Positions 25,169 to 37,320 of a DNA stretch of 64,000 nt are shown here, one piece after another; the first letter of the stretch is position 1, and each line of letters begins with the position of its first letter. The notes under the pieces are model-generated. The model was given only the letters and a program-made list of their open reading frames with translations. It did not search any database and was not told the DNA's origin. Origin of the DNA: Pyrus communis (lineage: Eukaryota; Streptophyta; Magnoliopsida; Rosales; Rosaceae); NCBI RefSeq assembly GCF_963583255.1, contig NC_084807.1:23519572-23583571 (forward strand). Reading direction: 5' to 3'. The position numbers were made by a program, and so were the translations under genes.

Positions 25169-27472
25169 CTGATTTTTCCGCTCTTACTAATCACTGTGCT
25201 CGATCTAGAAATTCGGTTTTCTGTGTTTTAGTTTGGTGTTGTGAGCTTGAGTTATAGAGATTTTACGAGAGTTAATCCTTGAAGGCTCCAGAGGCATGAT
25301 TAGGGTTCACAAGAATCGGTTGGCATACCTTCTCATAGCATGGTATTTACGTGCATGTGTGCATCTGCATGTCTAGAGAGAGACTCTTAACGAGAACAGC
25401 ATGACACTAACCCAATAAGAAGGCTAAAGCAAGCATTGGAGACAAGGAACACATACAACATGCATCTACACACCCATTATGTTATTACGGTTCGACTCTT
25501 TTTCCGGTTATGCTGGATGTATTCCAACTTTAGACCTCTCTTAAATTTTGTCGACTGTATTAATGAACAAGTCATATTTGTATTGAGTAAGTTTACAAGG
25601 ATCAATTATACTTGATAAGTGAGGATTGGTCAAGATTCAATACGACACTAGTTTTATTTATTTATTTTTGTTTCGAATTATTACACCATTCGTCTCTTCG
25701 TTGAAGTAGCCCTTGAGTTAATCGAGCATCAACGCACTACTCTAACCAGACCTAATTTTGTCCGAGCTCTCGACAACTATGTGATGTTTTTGTTGTTCTT
25801 AAAACGAAAAGATTGACTAGAACCAAAACCCTAAAAACCCTAGCTGGTATTTGGCCCCTACCACAGAACTTCACCGACACAATCTCAACTCCCAAGTGAC
25901 CCTATAAAATGATCCCAAACCAAAACTAAATTAAAGGGTGCGAATAAGCAACTTGTACGTGTTGCCATATGGTGCCTATAAACCGAAGAGTACGAGTCTG
26001 TATTCGAGAATGTTATCCAAACCACTCAATTCTGTAGGCCGCTGCATGGGCTCAGATGAACATCCAATCGTAGCCACACGATCAGTTCTGAGACCGACAG
26101 ATGATTAAGTGAGACGCATATAATTGGAGGGCCCGGACTTGGTGCATTGGGGGGGGGGGGGGGGGGGGGGGGTGTGGGGGAAGAGGGGTGGTGGTGGGGT
26201 ATCACGTCGTGCGGGTGCATGAGGTTCAGACATGAAACGTATGTGTAATACAGTTAGATATTAGTCTAAATATGTGGTGTGTTTACGGATCCGTACGCAT
26301 GATCACTTTAAAAATAGCGACCCACCTCTTGATTGTGGGGACTTTGGGACCCTTAAACTCAATCATCAAACTATATTCCTAGCCTCGTGATTTGCTTCAA
26401 CTAAATTGTGTGACCAAGTTAACCATATGATTGAGGGTGAGAGTCTACTCGTAATTGTTGGAGACAATGGCGGAGTCAGGATGACAAAGTAGGAGGTTTG
26501 ATAGTGGATTAACGGGCGAAGTTTGGATTAAATTGAGGTTAAAATAGGTAAATCAATGTACATAATTTTTTATTGGATAACGAAATTTGGGCTGGACTAG
26601 AGCCGAATCTAATTGGACAAATGTTGAATCAGACATCGCTTGCTCTAAAGTTATGTGAAAATTTAAGCTTGTGTGCAGTGTAAAGTGCTCTACTAATAAA
26701 GACACTCAAATTGATGATGTGATAACTTTATAACGTATTATAAAATGGAGCAAATCTTAATAAATTTCTTGAATCCTAATGTACAATGTGAAATTTTTTT
26801 AAGGACAATTACGCACGAATGACTAATCTAAGTATTGTTCGGTAATGGTTACATGGTAACTGAAGCAAATTATTTTTTTGTGTGGAAATGATTTTCCTTC
26901 TTTTTCCCTTTTTTGCTATTCGAATTGAAAGGGGGCCAAATTGAGGGAAATAATGAGGCCAATTGTACCATGTAATAAGAAATTGAAAGATTTCGTTGAA
27001 ATTGTTCGTTTGGAAATTTCCCGAAAAGCTAATCGTAGGTTATTCTCTCCATCAGAACAATAGGGCCGTTATGCTCATTACCAAACTTGTTGAAGAGATA
27101 AAATATAACAAAGGTATATCTTTTTTATCAAAGGTTGAATCGATAATCAGAAGAAGAATTAGGCCAAAAATTAGGATACATTATGGAAAAATATAACTTC
27201 TATCGAAGAAAAGCAAATGAAATATGCATGAGGCCCAAATATGGAGGGAATTGTGCCGTACACAAGGCTTAGGGAGTAACAAGTGGCTTTTCGGATCCGT
27301 TCTCAAATCACCACTCATAAGTGGTGCTATCAATACATCCGTTTTTATTTTTCATACATCTTTATCAATTTTTGACTGTCAAATTAAATGAATTGAAGAT
27401 GATTAAATAATAGAAATTATCAGAGAATGTGCGGAAAGTAAAAGGAGTGTGTGGATGTGGATAGCAATACCC
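25169..27472. other. Spacer, no gene; 24-base G run
   Basis: AT-rich spacer without recognisable coding sequence. It includes a 24-base G homopolymer (26149-26172) followed by further G-rich sequence, a candidate G-quadruplex. Confidence 0.5.
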
Positions 27473-27479
27473 TTTGTGG

Positions 27480-27679
27480 GAATTAGATCCTCTCCTGAGC
27501 AGGAGATCAGGATCCTCCTGACCCACTAACACGGGCCGTTAGATTTTGATCCAACGGTTACAATTATTATAACTTTAAAGGGACTATCTGTTTGTAACCG
27601 TTAGATCAAAATCTAACAATCCGTGTTAGTGAATCAGAAGCATCTTGATCTCCTACTCAAGAGAGGATCCAATTCTCCG
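27480..27679. mobile_element. Foldback MITE (copy 1 of a three-member family)
   Basis: A nearly perfect inverted repeat with arms of about 85 bp and a loop of about 30 bp. The left arm begins GAATTAGATCCTCTCCTGAG and includes CACTAACACGG and TTTTGATCCAACGGTTAC; the right arm is its reverse complement with a few mismatches. The element is flanked on both sides by TTTGTGG (27473-27479, 27680-27686), a possible target duplication. The inner core is shared with hairpins at 47543-47740 and 55045-55225. Non-coding; a transcript would form a long hairpin. Confidence 0.75.
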
Positions 27680-27820
27680 TTTGTGGTTTGCAGTCTATCC
27701 AACGTTTCTTCAGGTGTTCAGTTCAGTTCAGGCGTGAACTGTTTTGGGTTGGGCCACTTGTGGAAAGCAGAGATTGGTCAATATCCACGGGAAGGGACCG
27801 TACTAGGGCACACTTAATTG

Positions 27821-29354
27821 TAGGGGTGGAAAAAATTCCCAAAATTCCCAAACCAAACCAAAAAAATACCGATCCCAAACCAAAAATGTCCCAAACCGAT
27901 TTTTCCAAAATTTTGGTATTCCCATACCGAAAAAATACCGAAATTTCGGTATGGGAATTGGGATTGCCTTTCCAATATTTCGGTATTCCCATACCGAACC
28001 GAAAATATATATTTTTAATTATTATATATATATTATTTTTTTTAATTATAATTAGAATTAATTTGAACCGTTGGATTGTTTCAAATTAATCTATGTCGTC
28101 CATCTATTCCTTGTTAGGCTTTCAAGTTTCAGCTTTGTTTGTCCCCATCGAGGACTGAACTAACTCCACTCCAATTTCTAACTTTCATTTCATTTCTCAA
28201 TCTCTCTCTCAGCTCAGTCTCACTCAAATCCAACTCCGGCCAGCCATTCACCGGCCCACCACCACACGTGGATCATCCACCGCTATCTCTCCCTTCCTTC
28301 ACGATACAAGGTCACAACTACCACCGGTCTGAGGTCTCTCTCACGATTCTCTCTATCGCGACTCTCTCTGGCGATTTTCTCTCTTAGGAGTCTCTTAACT
28401 CTCTCACGCGATTCTATCTCTCATATTCAGACACAAGTAAATAAATATGGGAATTAATTTAGGGTTTGAAATTTAATTTAGGGTTTGTGAAAATTAATTT
28501 ACGAATTTTAGATTAGGGTTTGTAATTTTAGGGTTTTTGAAATTTAACTTTCGAATTCTAGATTAGGGTTTGTTTGTTTCACAAATCAGATTCTATTTAA
28601 TTGATCTAATGGTTCATGTTCTTGGGTTCTTGGGTTTTTGCAGATTGGTTTAATACTTTCTCAGATTCCGATTTAATACTCTCTCAGATTCTGGTTTAAT
28701 AGCATATGTGGAGCCGTGGAGGTTATTCTCTTCTAGTAGGAAGCCATTATTAATAAAATGGATGTCACATTAGCGACCAATATTTACCAATGTTGATCAA
28801 AGTTTAAGCAAGATCAAAATTTTTGTCTTTTTATGAGAATTACTTGGGGTATTAGGCAAACAGAATGTTGTTTGGTTGGTGTGTTATTGTTAACAGAGAA
28901 GGTGTACAAACAAACCAATGCCACAAGGACATCAAGGACAAGGTAATTCTGTTTGCCTCAACCGAGTAGGTATGTGTTGTTGAAATTGAATAGGCAAATG
29001 CTATTGTGCACAGATTGGCAGATTGCTTTTGAATAGGCAGATTGTGCACAGATGCTTTTGAATTGGCAGATTTGTGCACAGATTAGTAGAAACAAATTGG
29101 CAGATTGGGTCTGCCTGTATGTCAATTTTTAATATAAAATGTTGAATTTTAGCCCAAAAGCATAATATGTCAAATTTTTGTCCAAAAACCCAAAACCATT
29201 TAGGGATTCCCGATTTTTCCCGAAATCCCAAAACTATTTCGGGATTCCCGAAAATTTGGTTTGGGATCGGTATTGAAATTGGGATTCCCGAAAATTTCGG
29301 TTTGGGAATCGGGACAAGGATTTCGGTATGGGATCCCATACCGAACCACCCCTA
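27821..29354. mobile_element. Non-autonomous hAT transposon, 1,534 bp, 8-bp target duplication
   Basis: The terminal inverted repeats are TAGGGGTGG (27821-27829) and its exact complement CCACCCCTA (29346-29354). Both sides carry the perfect 8-bp duplication CTTAATTG (27813-27820 and 29355-29362), the hallmark of hAT insertion. Subterminal zones are rich in repeated ATTTCGG, GGGATTCCCG and CCATACCG motifs, expected as transposase-binding repeats. The interior (about 28090-28700) resembles a plant 5' leader plus intron, with CT-rich pyrimidine tracts and repeated TTAGGGTTTG. GGCAGATT and TGTGCACAG motifs recur near 29010-29110. No transposase frame is present, so movement would need help from elsewhere. 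Confidence 0.85.
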
Positions 29355-29386
29355 CTTAATTGGTTTCCAAGTTAGGTTTTGTGGTG

Positions 29387-29497
<111 letters not shown>

Positions 29498-29738
29498 GAT
29501 TGGATTGCATGACGGGGGGACATGGTATTGTTGGCATGAATGAATGTACATATTTAGGAGAATTAGAAGGTTATCCATACACATTTATACCAAAAATGCT
29601 CTAGCATTATAAGTGGTGGGGAAATGTAGAGAAAAACAAATGGTCTTTCTCATTCATGCTTCGCTTAATTTTAATAATTATTTTTTTTATGGTCTTGTTT
29701 CGGATTGCAGAAGTTTGATCATAGAGAACTAGAGTTGT

Positions 29739-29909
29739 TATGTGCAGCATGTTCATAGAGGGTGTAATTTTGCAGCTGATGAGTTAGCCAAATTGGGTTT
29801 AAATAGCAAGATGGAGTTTCAAGAGCTTGCGGAGCCTCCTCCTTGTTTAGTTCAAATTTTTTTCGATGACTGTTCTAGAGTCACTACAGCTAGATTAGTT
29901 GTTCCTTAG
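29739..29909 (+). pseudogene. RNase H-domain tail of a non-LTR retrotransposon
   Basis: An open frame of 56 codons reads YVQHVHRGCNFAADELAKLG and continues to a stop at 29907-29909. HV.R..N..AD.LA..G is the C-terminal motif of the RNase H-like domain carried by plant LINE-type polyproteins. No reverse transcriptase is found upstream: the hAT/CT region intervenes. It is a short relic; a host RNase H-like fragment is the alternative. Confidence 0.65.
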
Positions 29910-30726
29910 TTTTTCTTTTTCTTCTTCCATGTTACCGAGAAAAAGAAAAACATATGACTTTAAGCGACATTAAGTATTCCATAGTAAAAAAAAATTAAAA
30001 GTAAAATGCACAATAACAATACTTATAATTGTTGGTCTAAAAATTCGTTGAATGCTACTTGGTATGTCGAGCCACAGACGCACTGCTTATTTGGTTCACG
30101 CGTGAAATACTAAAGCTAGATGCAAACAACATCAAATAGCAGTCAATTTGCATGTTTCCAAGCCATTTGGTCTAGATACTCTAATAAATTGATACTTTAT
30201 TTGGTTATATATGCATATGGAGTTGGTGGTCCTTCTATAACATATAAAAAACTTGTCATTTTATTTGGTTCATGTACAAATATTTTTGTATTGTTTCTCA
30301 ATAAAAAATTTGTTGAAAATTATAGCTTCCAACTTGTAGCATGATGTGTATGCAAGTTGTCCTCTTTACCAAACAAATAAGGAAAAAGGAGTTAGAGTAA
30401 TACTCAACCACGATAAGTGGCTCAATAAAATAAAAAAATACATACAACAACTCTTTAAAAGAAAAAAAAAGGAGGTTTTAGTTTTGATACTTAATAAGCT
30501 GGGTTCGATACTTTGTAACTGTGGAGAGGTCCTAGCCTTCTTCGGTCCCAATAGGTTTAGATAACCGCAAGGAGGTCCTAGCCTTCTCCGGCCCCAAAAG
30601 TTAAAATGGTAAAGTTTTGGAACTACCATGCCAAGTTGTTAGGATCTTTCTAATAATAGAACAAATGGAAAATTAATAACATATAATTCTAGTAAAATAT
30701 AATGCCCTTCTTCAACTATTCGACCT
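29910..30726. other. Spacer, no gene seen
   Basis: AT-rich spacer between the LINE relic and the TRIM element. Near 30525-30600 a short direct repeat (GGTCCTAGCCTTCT) occurs twice. Nothing else recognised. Confidence 0.5.
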
Positions 30727-31198
30727 TGTAGTATCCCACATCGCCCGTGAGGGCGTGGTCTTTGGGCCTTATATATCCATGCCCAGAGCTTTAACTTCAG
30801 AGAGGCCTTTTGTGGACTACGGTCCACAAGAACAAAACCGTGCGGTAGCTGGGTGGCTGCGACATAGTCCAGGCCCAGAATGCCAAAGCGGACAATATCC
30901 GAGAGGTTGGAGTCTGGGATGTGACAATTTGGTATCAGAGCCAGACTCACGGTCGTGGTGTGCCGACGAGGACGTCGGGCTCCCTAAGGGGGGTGGATTG
31001 TAGTATCCCACATCGCCCGTGAGGGCGTGGTCTTTGGGCCTTATATATCCATGCCCAGAGCTTTAACTTCAGAGAGGCCTTTTGTGGACTACGGTCCACA
31101 AGAACAAAACCGTGCGGTAGCTGGGTGGCTGCGACATAGTCCAGGCCCAGAATGCCAAAGCGGACAATATCCGAGAGGTTGGAGTCTGGGATGTGACA
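30727..31198 (+). mobile_element. TRIM retrotransposon with identical 200-bp LTRs
   Basis: Two direct repeats, 30727-30926 and 30999-31198, are 200 bp each and appear base-for-base identical. Each begins TGTAGTATCCCACATCG and ends GGGATGTGACA (TG...CA). Between them are only 72 bp: a primer-binding site TGGTATCAGAGCC at 30930-30942, complementary to initiator tRNA-Met, and a purine-rich tract AAGGGGGGTGGA just before the second LTR. The element is flanked by the 5-bp target duplication GACCT (30722-30726, 31199-31203). No coding capacity exists, so it fits the terminal-repeat-retrotransposon-in-miniature class mobilised in trans. LTR identity implies a recent insertion. Confidence 0.93.
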
Positions 31199-31203
31199 GA
31201 CCT

Positions 31204-31627
31204 GCTCCTCGAAATAAGTAAATTTATTTGGTTTAAAGTAAATAGAATCCACAATACAAAAATATAGCTACTAGCACAACAATCTAAAAATATCTTTTTT
31301 TTTTAACATAAAAATAAAATGTCTCAAAGTTATTTTATCAAGATGACGAGTGCGATACTTGTGTTATCTGCATAACTGTTTTTATTCCTTGCACATTCTT
31401 TTTAGTTTTAGACAGTTGAATTTATTAATAAATTGAAGATCAAAGACATAAAATTAACAAAAATGTATGAGAGGTACCTTAAAATTGGTTTGTGAAAAAC
31501 ACTATCCTACTTAAATATGACTAAATATAAAATCCGACTACATTTTTTGAGATAAATATAAAAAACAGAAATCATGGAAGGAAAGAATCGAAAAAACATT
31601 TTCAGAGGTCCTAATCAAATATGCGGA
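31204..31627. other. Spacer, no gene seen
   Basis: AT-rich spacer between the TRIM element and the RCC1 promoter. Nothing recognised. Confidence 0.5.
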
Positions 31628-31811
31628 CACGTGGTAGCACAAAATCATTGGGGGCTCGCATCAGGTTCCACCACGTGGTGTGATGGACAGACGGCCACGC
31701 CAGCCCCGAACAATGCTCTCTGTAGTTAAGGGAGCCCGACCTTCCAGAAACTTCCGGGCACTACTGGCTTGCAGCGGCCGAGGCATCTTGGGGTCCAAAA
31801 CGAGCCACGTG
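31628..31811 (+). promoter_or_regulatory. Three G-boxes upstream of the RCC1-repeat gene
   Basis: Three CACGTG hexamers at 31628-31633, 31672-31677 and 31806-31811 lie 215-400 bp upstream of the start codon at 32027. G-boxes bind bZIP and bHLH factors (HY5, PIF, ABF types), so light or stress regulation is possible. This is an inference from the motif only. Confidence 0.6.
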
Positions 31812-32026
31812 TCCACACAGCCACGCGGGAATCCAACGTGGCGTCCCCATTTTCCTGTATTTGATACGGCCCCATTTTTAGCAACCCAGCAAAATTAGGG
31901 CACTTCCCAAAAACGTACTCAAAAGTCCACCGAAGCTCAAAAAACTTAAAAGAAAATTCCGAAAACGAAATACGAAAAGGATTAGGAATCCGTTTCCGTT
32001 CCCTGTTTTTCGGATTTTATCGAGCG

Positions 32027-32515
32027 ATGAATGCGGAGGGAATTACGGAGGGAGAGAAAGTGAAGATGGAAGAGGGGAAAGAGGAGGTGGTGTTCATGTG
32101 GGGATATCTTCCCGGAGCTCTGCCCCAGAGATCGCCGCTTTTGTCGCCGACGGTGGTGCGGACGGCCGACGCCGAGTACGCGTGGAAGGATGTATGCGGT
32201 GGCGGCTGCGGCTTCGCCATGGCCATATCTGGTGCTTTCTTCGAACACTGCCTTGGTTTTTTACTTTCTGATTGCAGTTTTACCCGCTGTTTGGACGCCG
32301 AGAAAATGTGGGAAAATAAAGCTTGAAATTTTATGCTTTCTGCTATTTTTTTTGCCATATAAAAACATACAGCATATTAAAGTTAGTAAATTTAGTATAC
32401 AGAGTTTTTATGTCTGAAAATTGCTGCTGTACTTCATGTATCTTTTTCTATTTTCAATTCCACATTTCAAATTGGGGAAGAATTATAATTTTAGTCTACA
32501 CACACACACATACAC

Positions 32516-32559
<44 letters not shown>

Positions 32560-35500
32560 TAAATTGCTCTAATCCACGGGGAGGGAATGTCAACTTGGTT
32601 GCAACAGGACGGGCACACTGTCTTGGCAAACTGGCTTTAACCCGCATTTGCCTTAATTTGAGGCAGATGATAGACTCTATTATTTTCTCCCCAATGCTGT
32701 TTTACCATATCTTTGTGTATGTTTGTCTTTGATGGTTGTGCTGCAAAGTACGTTTCTTTTTGCTCATGGTTCTTTGTTGGTATGATTTCACCCAGAGCCT
32801 GGAAAGCTTATTACATGGGGCTCAACAGATGATCTAGGCCAAAGCTATGTGACATCTGGGATGCACGGGGTACTGAAGCGATACACGACACTTGGTTCGT
32901 TCATTGGTTTATTTTGTTAATTTGTTGGTGGAATTAATTGACATTGTTCTCGATTTTGCTTGTTAAGGAAAACCCGGAGCCTTTTCCTCTTCCGAATGAT
33001 GCTTGTATAGTACAGGCGGCTGCGGGTTGGGCCCATTGTGTTGCAGTCACAGGTAATGCTGATTACTGCATTTTTCTCAAGGAGTAGATTTTTATTCAAC
33101 GTCCTTTTCTGACAAATAATTTCTTCTGAAGATGCCAAGGGGGTTTGGAATTAAGCGCATGAAACTAGACCGACTGAAACAATTAGTTGGTAACTAATTG
33201 AATTGTGGAAACAATTTCAGTTTCCATGTTCCTTCGTTATTAAGCTATTATGAGTATTGAGGCAGTCAATAAATTTTGGTTTTTAATGCAGATAATGGAG
33301 GAGTTTACACATGGGGATGGAAAGAGTGTGTTCCATCCGGGAAGGTCTTTGGGGAGCAATCTATGGGTCCAGACGGTGTAAAGGATGCCTATGAAAGGCA
33401 GAATTCTTTTATGACTGAGCAAGGTAATTCATGTTTGGCCTCTTTTCTTGACAATGAGAAAAGCTTGTTTTTCGTTCATTGCTGACTTATTTATGTTTAT
33501 AATATAGTTAGCCCTCGCTCTCAAGGCTCACGATCCACTGCTGCAGCAGTTTCTGCTAGCGAAGAAAGTACAAAGCGAAGAAAATTGTCGTCAGCAAAAC
33601 AAGCGGCTGAAAGTTCATCATCTGGTGATGAACCTCCGTCAGCATTGCCATGTCTTGTGGCATTGAACCCGGGAGTTAGAATAGCCAGTGTTGCTGCTGG
33701 AGGGCGCCATAGTCTGGCATTATCTGGTAATTTTACCCTGTTCTGATTTTTACCTGTATGCGATGCATAGTCTCTTTGCATTGTGGTCATGAAATAAGGT
33801 GTGGAATGAAGTATCAGAGTTAGAAATTAGAATATTTATAATATCAAGCAAGACATAAGGTATCCTAACTTCCCAAAACTTCAGATATAGGACAAGTGTG
33901 GGGATGGGGCTATGGAGGTGAAGGGCAGCTTGGTCTGGGCTCCCGCATACGTATGGTGTCCTCTCCTCATCCTGTACCTTGCATTGAGTCCTCTTATGGA
34001 AAAGATAGATCTGCAGCACTGTCTCGAGGAACCATGGGTTCAGACGGATTTGGTGTTAGGGTTCCTGGAAATTATGTGAAGGGGATTGCCTGTGGAGGGC
34101 GACATAGTGTAGTAATCACAGGTACAAATTTTAAGTTCTTTCTCCAATTATTTATAAGCATGGGCACCCGAGCTGGATAGTACTGTTACTGCCAACGTCT
34201 TTAATTAATCTTAGATACTCAATTGGTATTTCTTGCCGTTAATATGTTATATGTAAGAGATATTTGATTAAATACTGAAGAATCAGTCACTAGATTAGGT
34301 GAATGATCAATCATTGGAATCATGGGAGCCATTTTCAAAACTTCATAGTTATAGCTGTTTATAAGTGGGGAATTAGAATTGACTTATCACAGGAATGGCA
34401 TTACTGTGGTTAGTGTATCATGTGGTACAACTGAGATGTTAAATGATTTTAGCACTTTAGCTTTTATGTTTTATTTTACTTGTATGTTTGTGATTTCTTT
34501 CTTGCATTTCAGATGCTGGAGCAGTACTTGCTTTTGGTTGGGGGCTGTATGGACAGGTGAGTTTTCTGCAGTATTGCACTCTTTGCCTCGCACTTTTGCT
34601 TCTTCAAGAAACCATAAGTGCTGTCTGCGTTAATTTTATTTCATCCGTATGCACAACATATTACTTCATAGTGAAAAATCATTGATCATAGTGCTTTTGG
34701 CTTGTTGGTGGTAAAACTGCTATTGATGACCAATATAAAAATCCATTATCTATAGTATTACTGGATTAGTACCTAAACAAGATGTTACCGGTGTACCAAC
34801 CAGGCTGGAATGTCTAATTTTTAATTGTTGTATCCATCCATAATTCCATACAAAACAACTAGCAGGTGTTCCCCAAATCTTAACCATTCTACGGTATCAT
34901 TATGTAGGTATAGGAATGATGGAGAAAAAGCACTGTAGGTGCTCAAGATGAGGTTCACTCAAATGGATTAATCTATTCTATTCCTTCCCAACATTACCAA
35001 TATTGCACTGTTGCTGACCATTTTGGCTTATTAAAATAAGGCATAAAACTGATTTCCTTGTCATTTTTGTTTTTTCAAGTGTGGGCAAGGAAGCACAGAT
35101 GACGAGTTAAGCCCGATTTGTGTATCTTCGTTACTGGGTATCCGGATAGAGGGTGTCGCGGCAGGACTGTGGCACACTGTCTGCATTTCAGCAGATGGCG
35201 ATGTTTATGCATTTGGTGGGAATCAGTTTGGACAGCTGGGAACCGGAGCTGATCAAGCTGAGGTAACTATGAAGTTTACCTACATCTATCCTTTGTTTGG
35301 CTATAGACTTTGACATCCTCACTAATTGAGAAGTCATAAAGTTACTAGAATATGATATGGTTGCTTTGATTCATAGGTTTGTCATTCAGGCAATGACGCA
35401 ACGGGATGATAACCCTTAATTTTTCCCTTACTCGGCCATAAAATGTTAATAGTATATAGGTAGGGTTACTAGGGTAACATAAATTAAATAATCGATAATA

Positions 35501-36462
35501 TTTACGTGGCTACTTTTGCAGTATTTTCAAATCATCATTGCCAATATTCATTGAATGTTGCTTTCAGAGAAACTGTTGAACTGAATTTTCTTGAATTGTG
35601 GACCAGACGATACCAAGACTTTTGGATGCTTCAATTCTGGAAAATGAGAATGCAAAGATTGTTTCCTGTGGGGCGCGTCATAGTGCCATAATCACGGGTA
35701 TGCTACCGTCTACTTTTACAAGCTCCCTAACTCTTTTATGATAAGCGACTTTATCTTTCTTTAAGCTAACTAGTCTTTCCTTTAAGCTAAAGAAGAGATG
35801 GTATCCAATCTTAATGTGGTTAAGCAAATATGATTACCTCGATTATATTTGGTTACATGTGGTCGTCTGCGTTGGTCCAGAGAACAGGAAGTGATTTATG
35901 GAGAAAGAAACACGGAAATTTGGTCAGCTCATAAGAGCCTTCACAAGTCCTTAGAAAATTCCAAATATTGTGTTTAGGCTAGTAAACAAACGAAAAACAG
36001 TGAAAGTGTCTGAAGTTGTAGGTAGTATGGATAAAAGTATCTATTTAGGTGGAGATATCAGTTGCTTGGGTTTACAGAAATATCGGTTTATGTCGTAATT
36101 TTAGTTTAGAAGATGTTGAAGTTGAACTTGTGCGGATTAAAACGTAAAGAGATTCTTAATTTATTTGTGTTTCATGTAGAGGATGGGAAAGTTTTCGGCT
36201 GGGGATGGAACAAGTATGGTCAGGTATTCAGCTGTCATCAATAGTTCATGTCGATGCTATGAATGTATTTTGCGCTGCAATGTTCCCATTTCTCGTATTG
36301 CCTTGCAAGTCTCATACTGTGGTTTTCTGTTGCAAATTCCAGCTTGGCCTGGGTGATGTGATCGACCGCAACATTCCGGCTCAAGTCACGATCGACGGAT
36401 GTGTGCCGAAGAATGTGGCATGCGGCTGGTGGCATACCTTACTGCTTGCTGAACCTACTTGA
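32027..36462 (+). CDS. RCC1-repeat family protein (At3g53830-like)
   Basis: A protein of RCC1 blades, a seven-bladed propeller fold used by GEFs, chromatin factors and the UV-B receptor UVR8. Eleven exons: 32027-32231, 32796-32869, 32968-33052, 33292-33423, 33508-33726, 33885-34121, 34513-34556, 35080-35262, 35607-35697, 36180-36223 and 36343-36462; all phases agree, giving 477 residues. Blade motifs include FMWGYLPGALPQ, GGGCGFAMAIS, TWGSTDDLGQSYVTSG, VYTWGWKECVPSG, VWGWGYGGEGQLGLGSR, GLWHTVCISADGDVYAFGG and VACGWWHTLLLAEPT. A lysine/serine-rich insertion (STKRRKLSSAKQ) lies between blades and may be a nuclear signal. It lacks the UVR8-type C-terminal VP regulatory segment, so I would not call it UVR8. 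Substrate and partner are unknown. Its last two exons are copied at 40700-42154 as a pseudogene. Confidence 0.9.
32498..32557. repeat. CA/TACA/TA microsatellite in RCC1 intron 1
   Basis: A compound (CA)n, (CATA)n, (TA)n tract in the first intron. Confidence 0.9.
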
Positions 36463-37173
36463 GTTCTCCTAGTCCAAAGGCCACGGTACAATTTTGTTAG
36501 ATAGCAGTGTTCATTGAAGTTGGTAACTTATTGGTTACATGTACATACACTAGTTTGGAATGGAATTGTATGTACATATACATATGTATTTATGTATGTA
36601 TAATGTATATGCATGTGCCTCATTCTTTCATGGCGGACGTCTTCCACGTCTGATACGGTTAGGATATCGTAATATGTATCAAATTCGACGATGTACAACT
36701 AAGGTTGTGTATAATTGGAAGTGGCTGTGATGTAACCAAACGCCTGGAAATGTTATGTAATTGTTCTGTATTGTCTTAGGAAACTGGCAGCTATGTGGGG
36801 AATGCTATGGAAATTTCCTTGATTCATCTGTGTAATGCGATGTCTGCTGCAAAATTGCAAATCAAACGTTCTATTTTTTTTTTTTTTTTATATTCTCGAA
36901 GTACATTTTCTAAGAGAGAGATTTACATGCATCTAGAACACTAGTAATTGTATTCTAAACTATCATGCAATATTATGTGTTTTAACTCGCACACTTGACA
37001 TTGCTTTATTAATTCGGAACAGGCCTTCAATGAAAGAAGTCGCGGACGAGCTTGAGTGCATTGCAAGCGTTGCCGCAGCAAAGGGTTGTCGATGTCTATT
37101 TTTTGTTCGAGTTACCTGTCCTATTTGGATATTGCACGGTTGTGTGTTTGTTTAGCAGATGCATTGTATGTTA

Positions 37174-37320
37174 AGAGATTATATTCACACACTCTAATTT
37201 ATTTCTCCCACACCTTTTTAATTTTTTAATATTTTCTACACACCACTAACACTTGATAAAAAAAAATTCAAAAATTAAAAAGGTGTGGAACAAGTAATTT
37301 AGGGTATGTGAATATAATCT
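37174..37320. mobile_element. Foldback MITE with TTA target duplication, absent from copy B
   Basis: A 147-bp inverted repeat. The left arm includes GATTATATTCACACACTC and CACACCTTTTTAATTTTT; the right arm is its complement. TTA flanks both sides (37171-37173, 37321-37323). The matching place in the duplicate copy reads TATGTTATATATTACCAG without the element, which is an empty site. Tourist/Harbinger-type by target length; non-coding. Confidence 0.8.

Noticed and set aside
30639..31252. Several 60-100 residue open frames repeated on both strands
   Set aside because: They lie wholly inside the two identical TRIM LTRs, which are non-coding, so the repeated peptides only reflect the duplicated DNA.
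32027..36462. Naming the RCC1-repeat gene UVR8
   Set aside because: No C-terminal VP motif region and the blade sequences with the KRRKLSS insert resemble the At3g53830 group instead.
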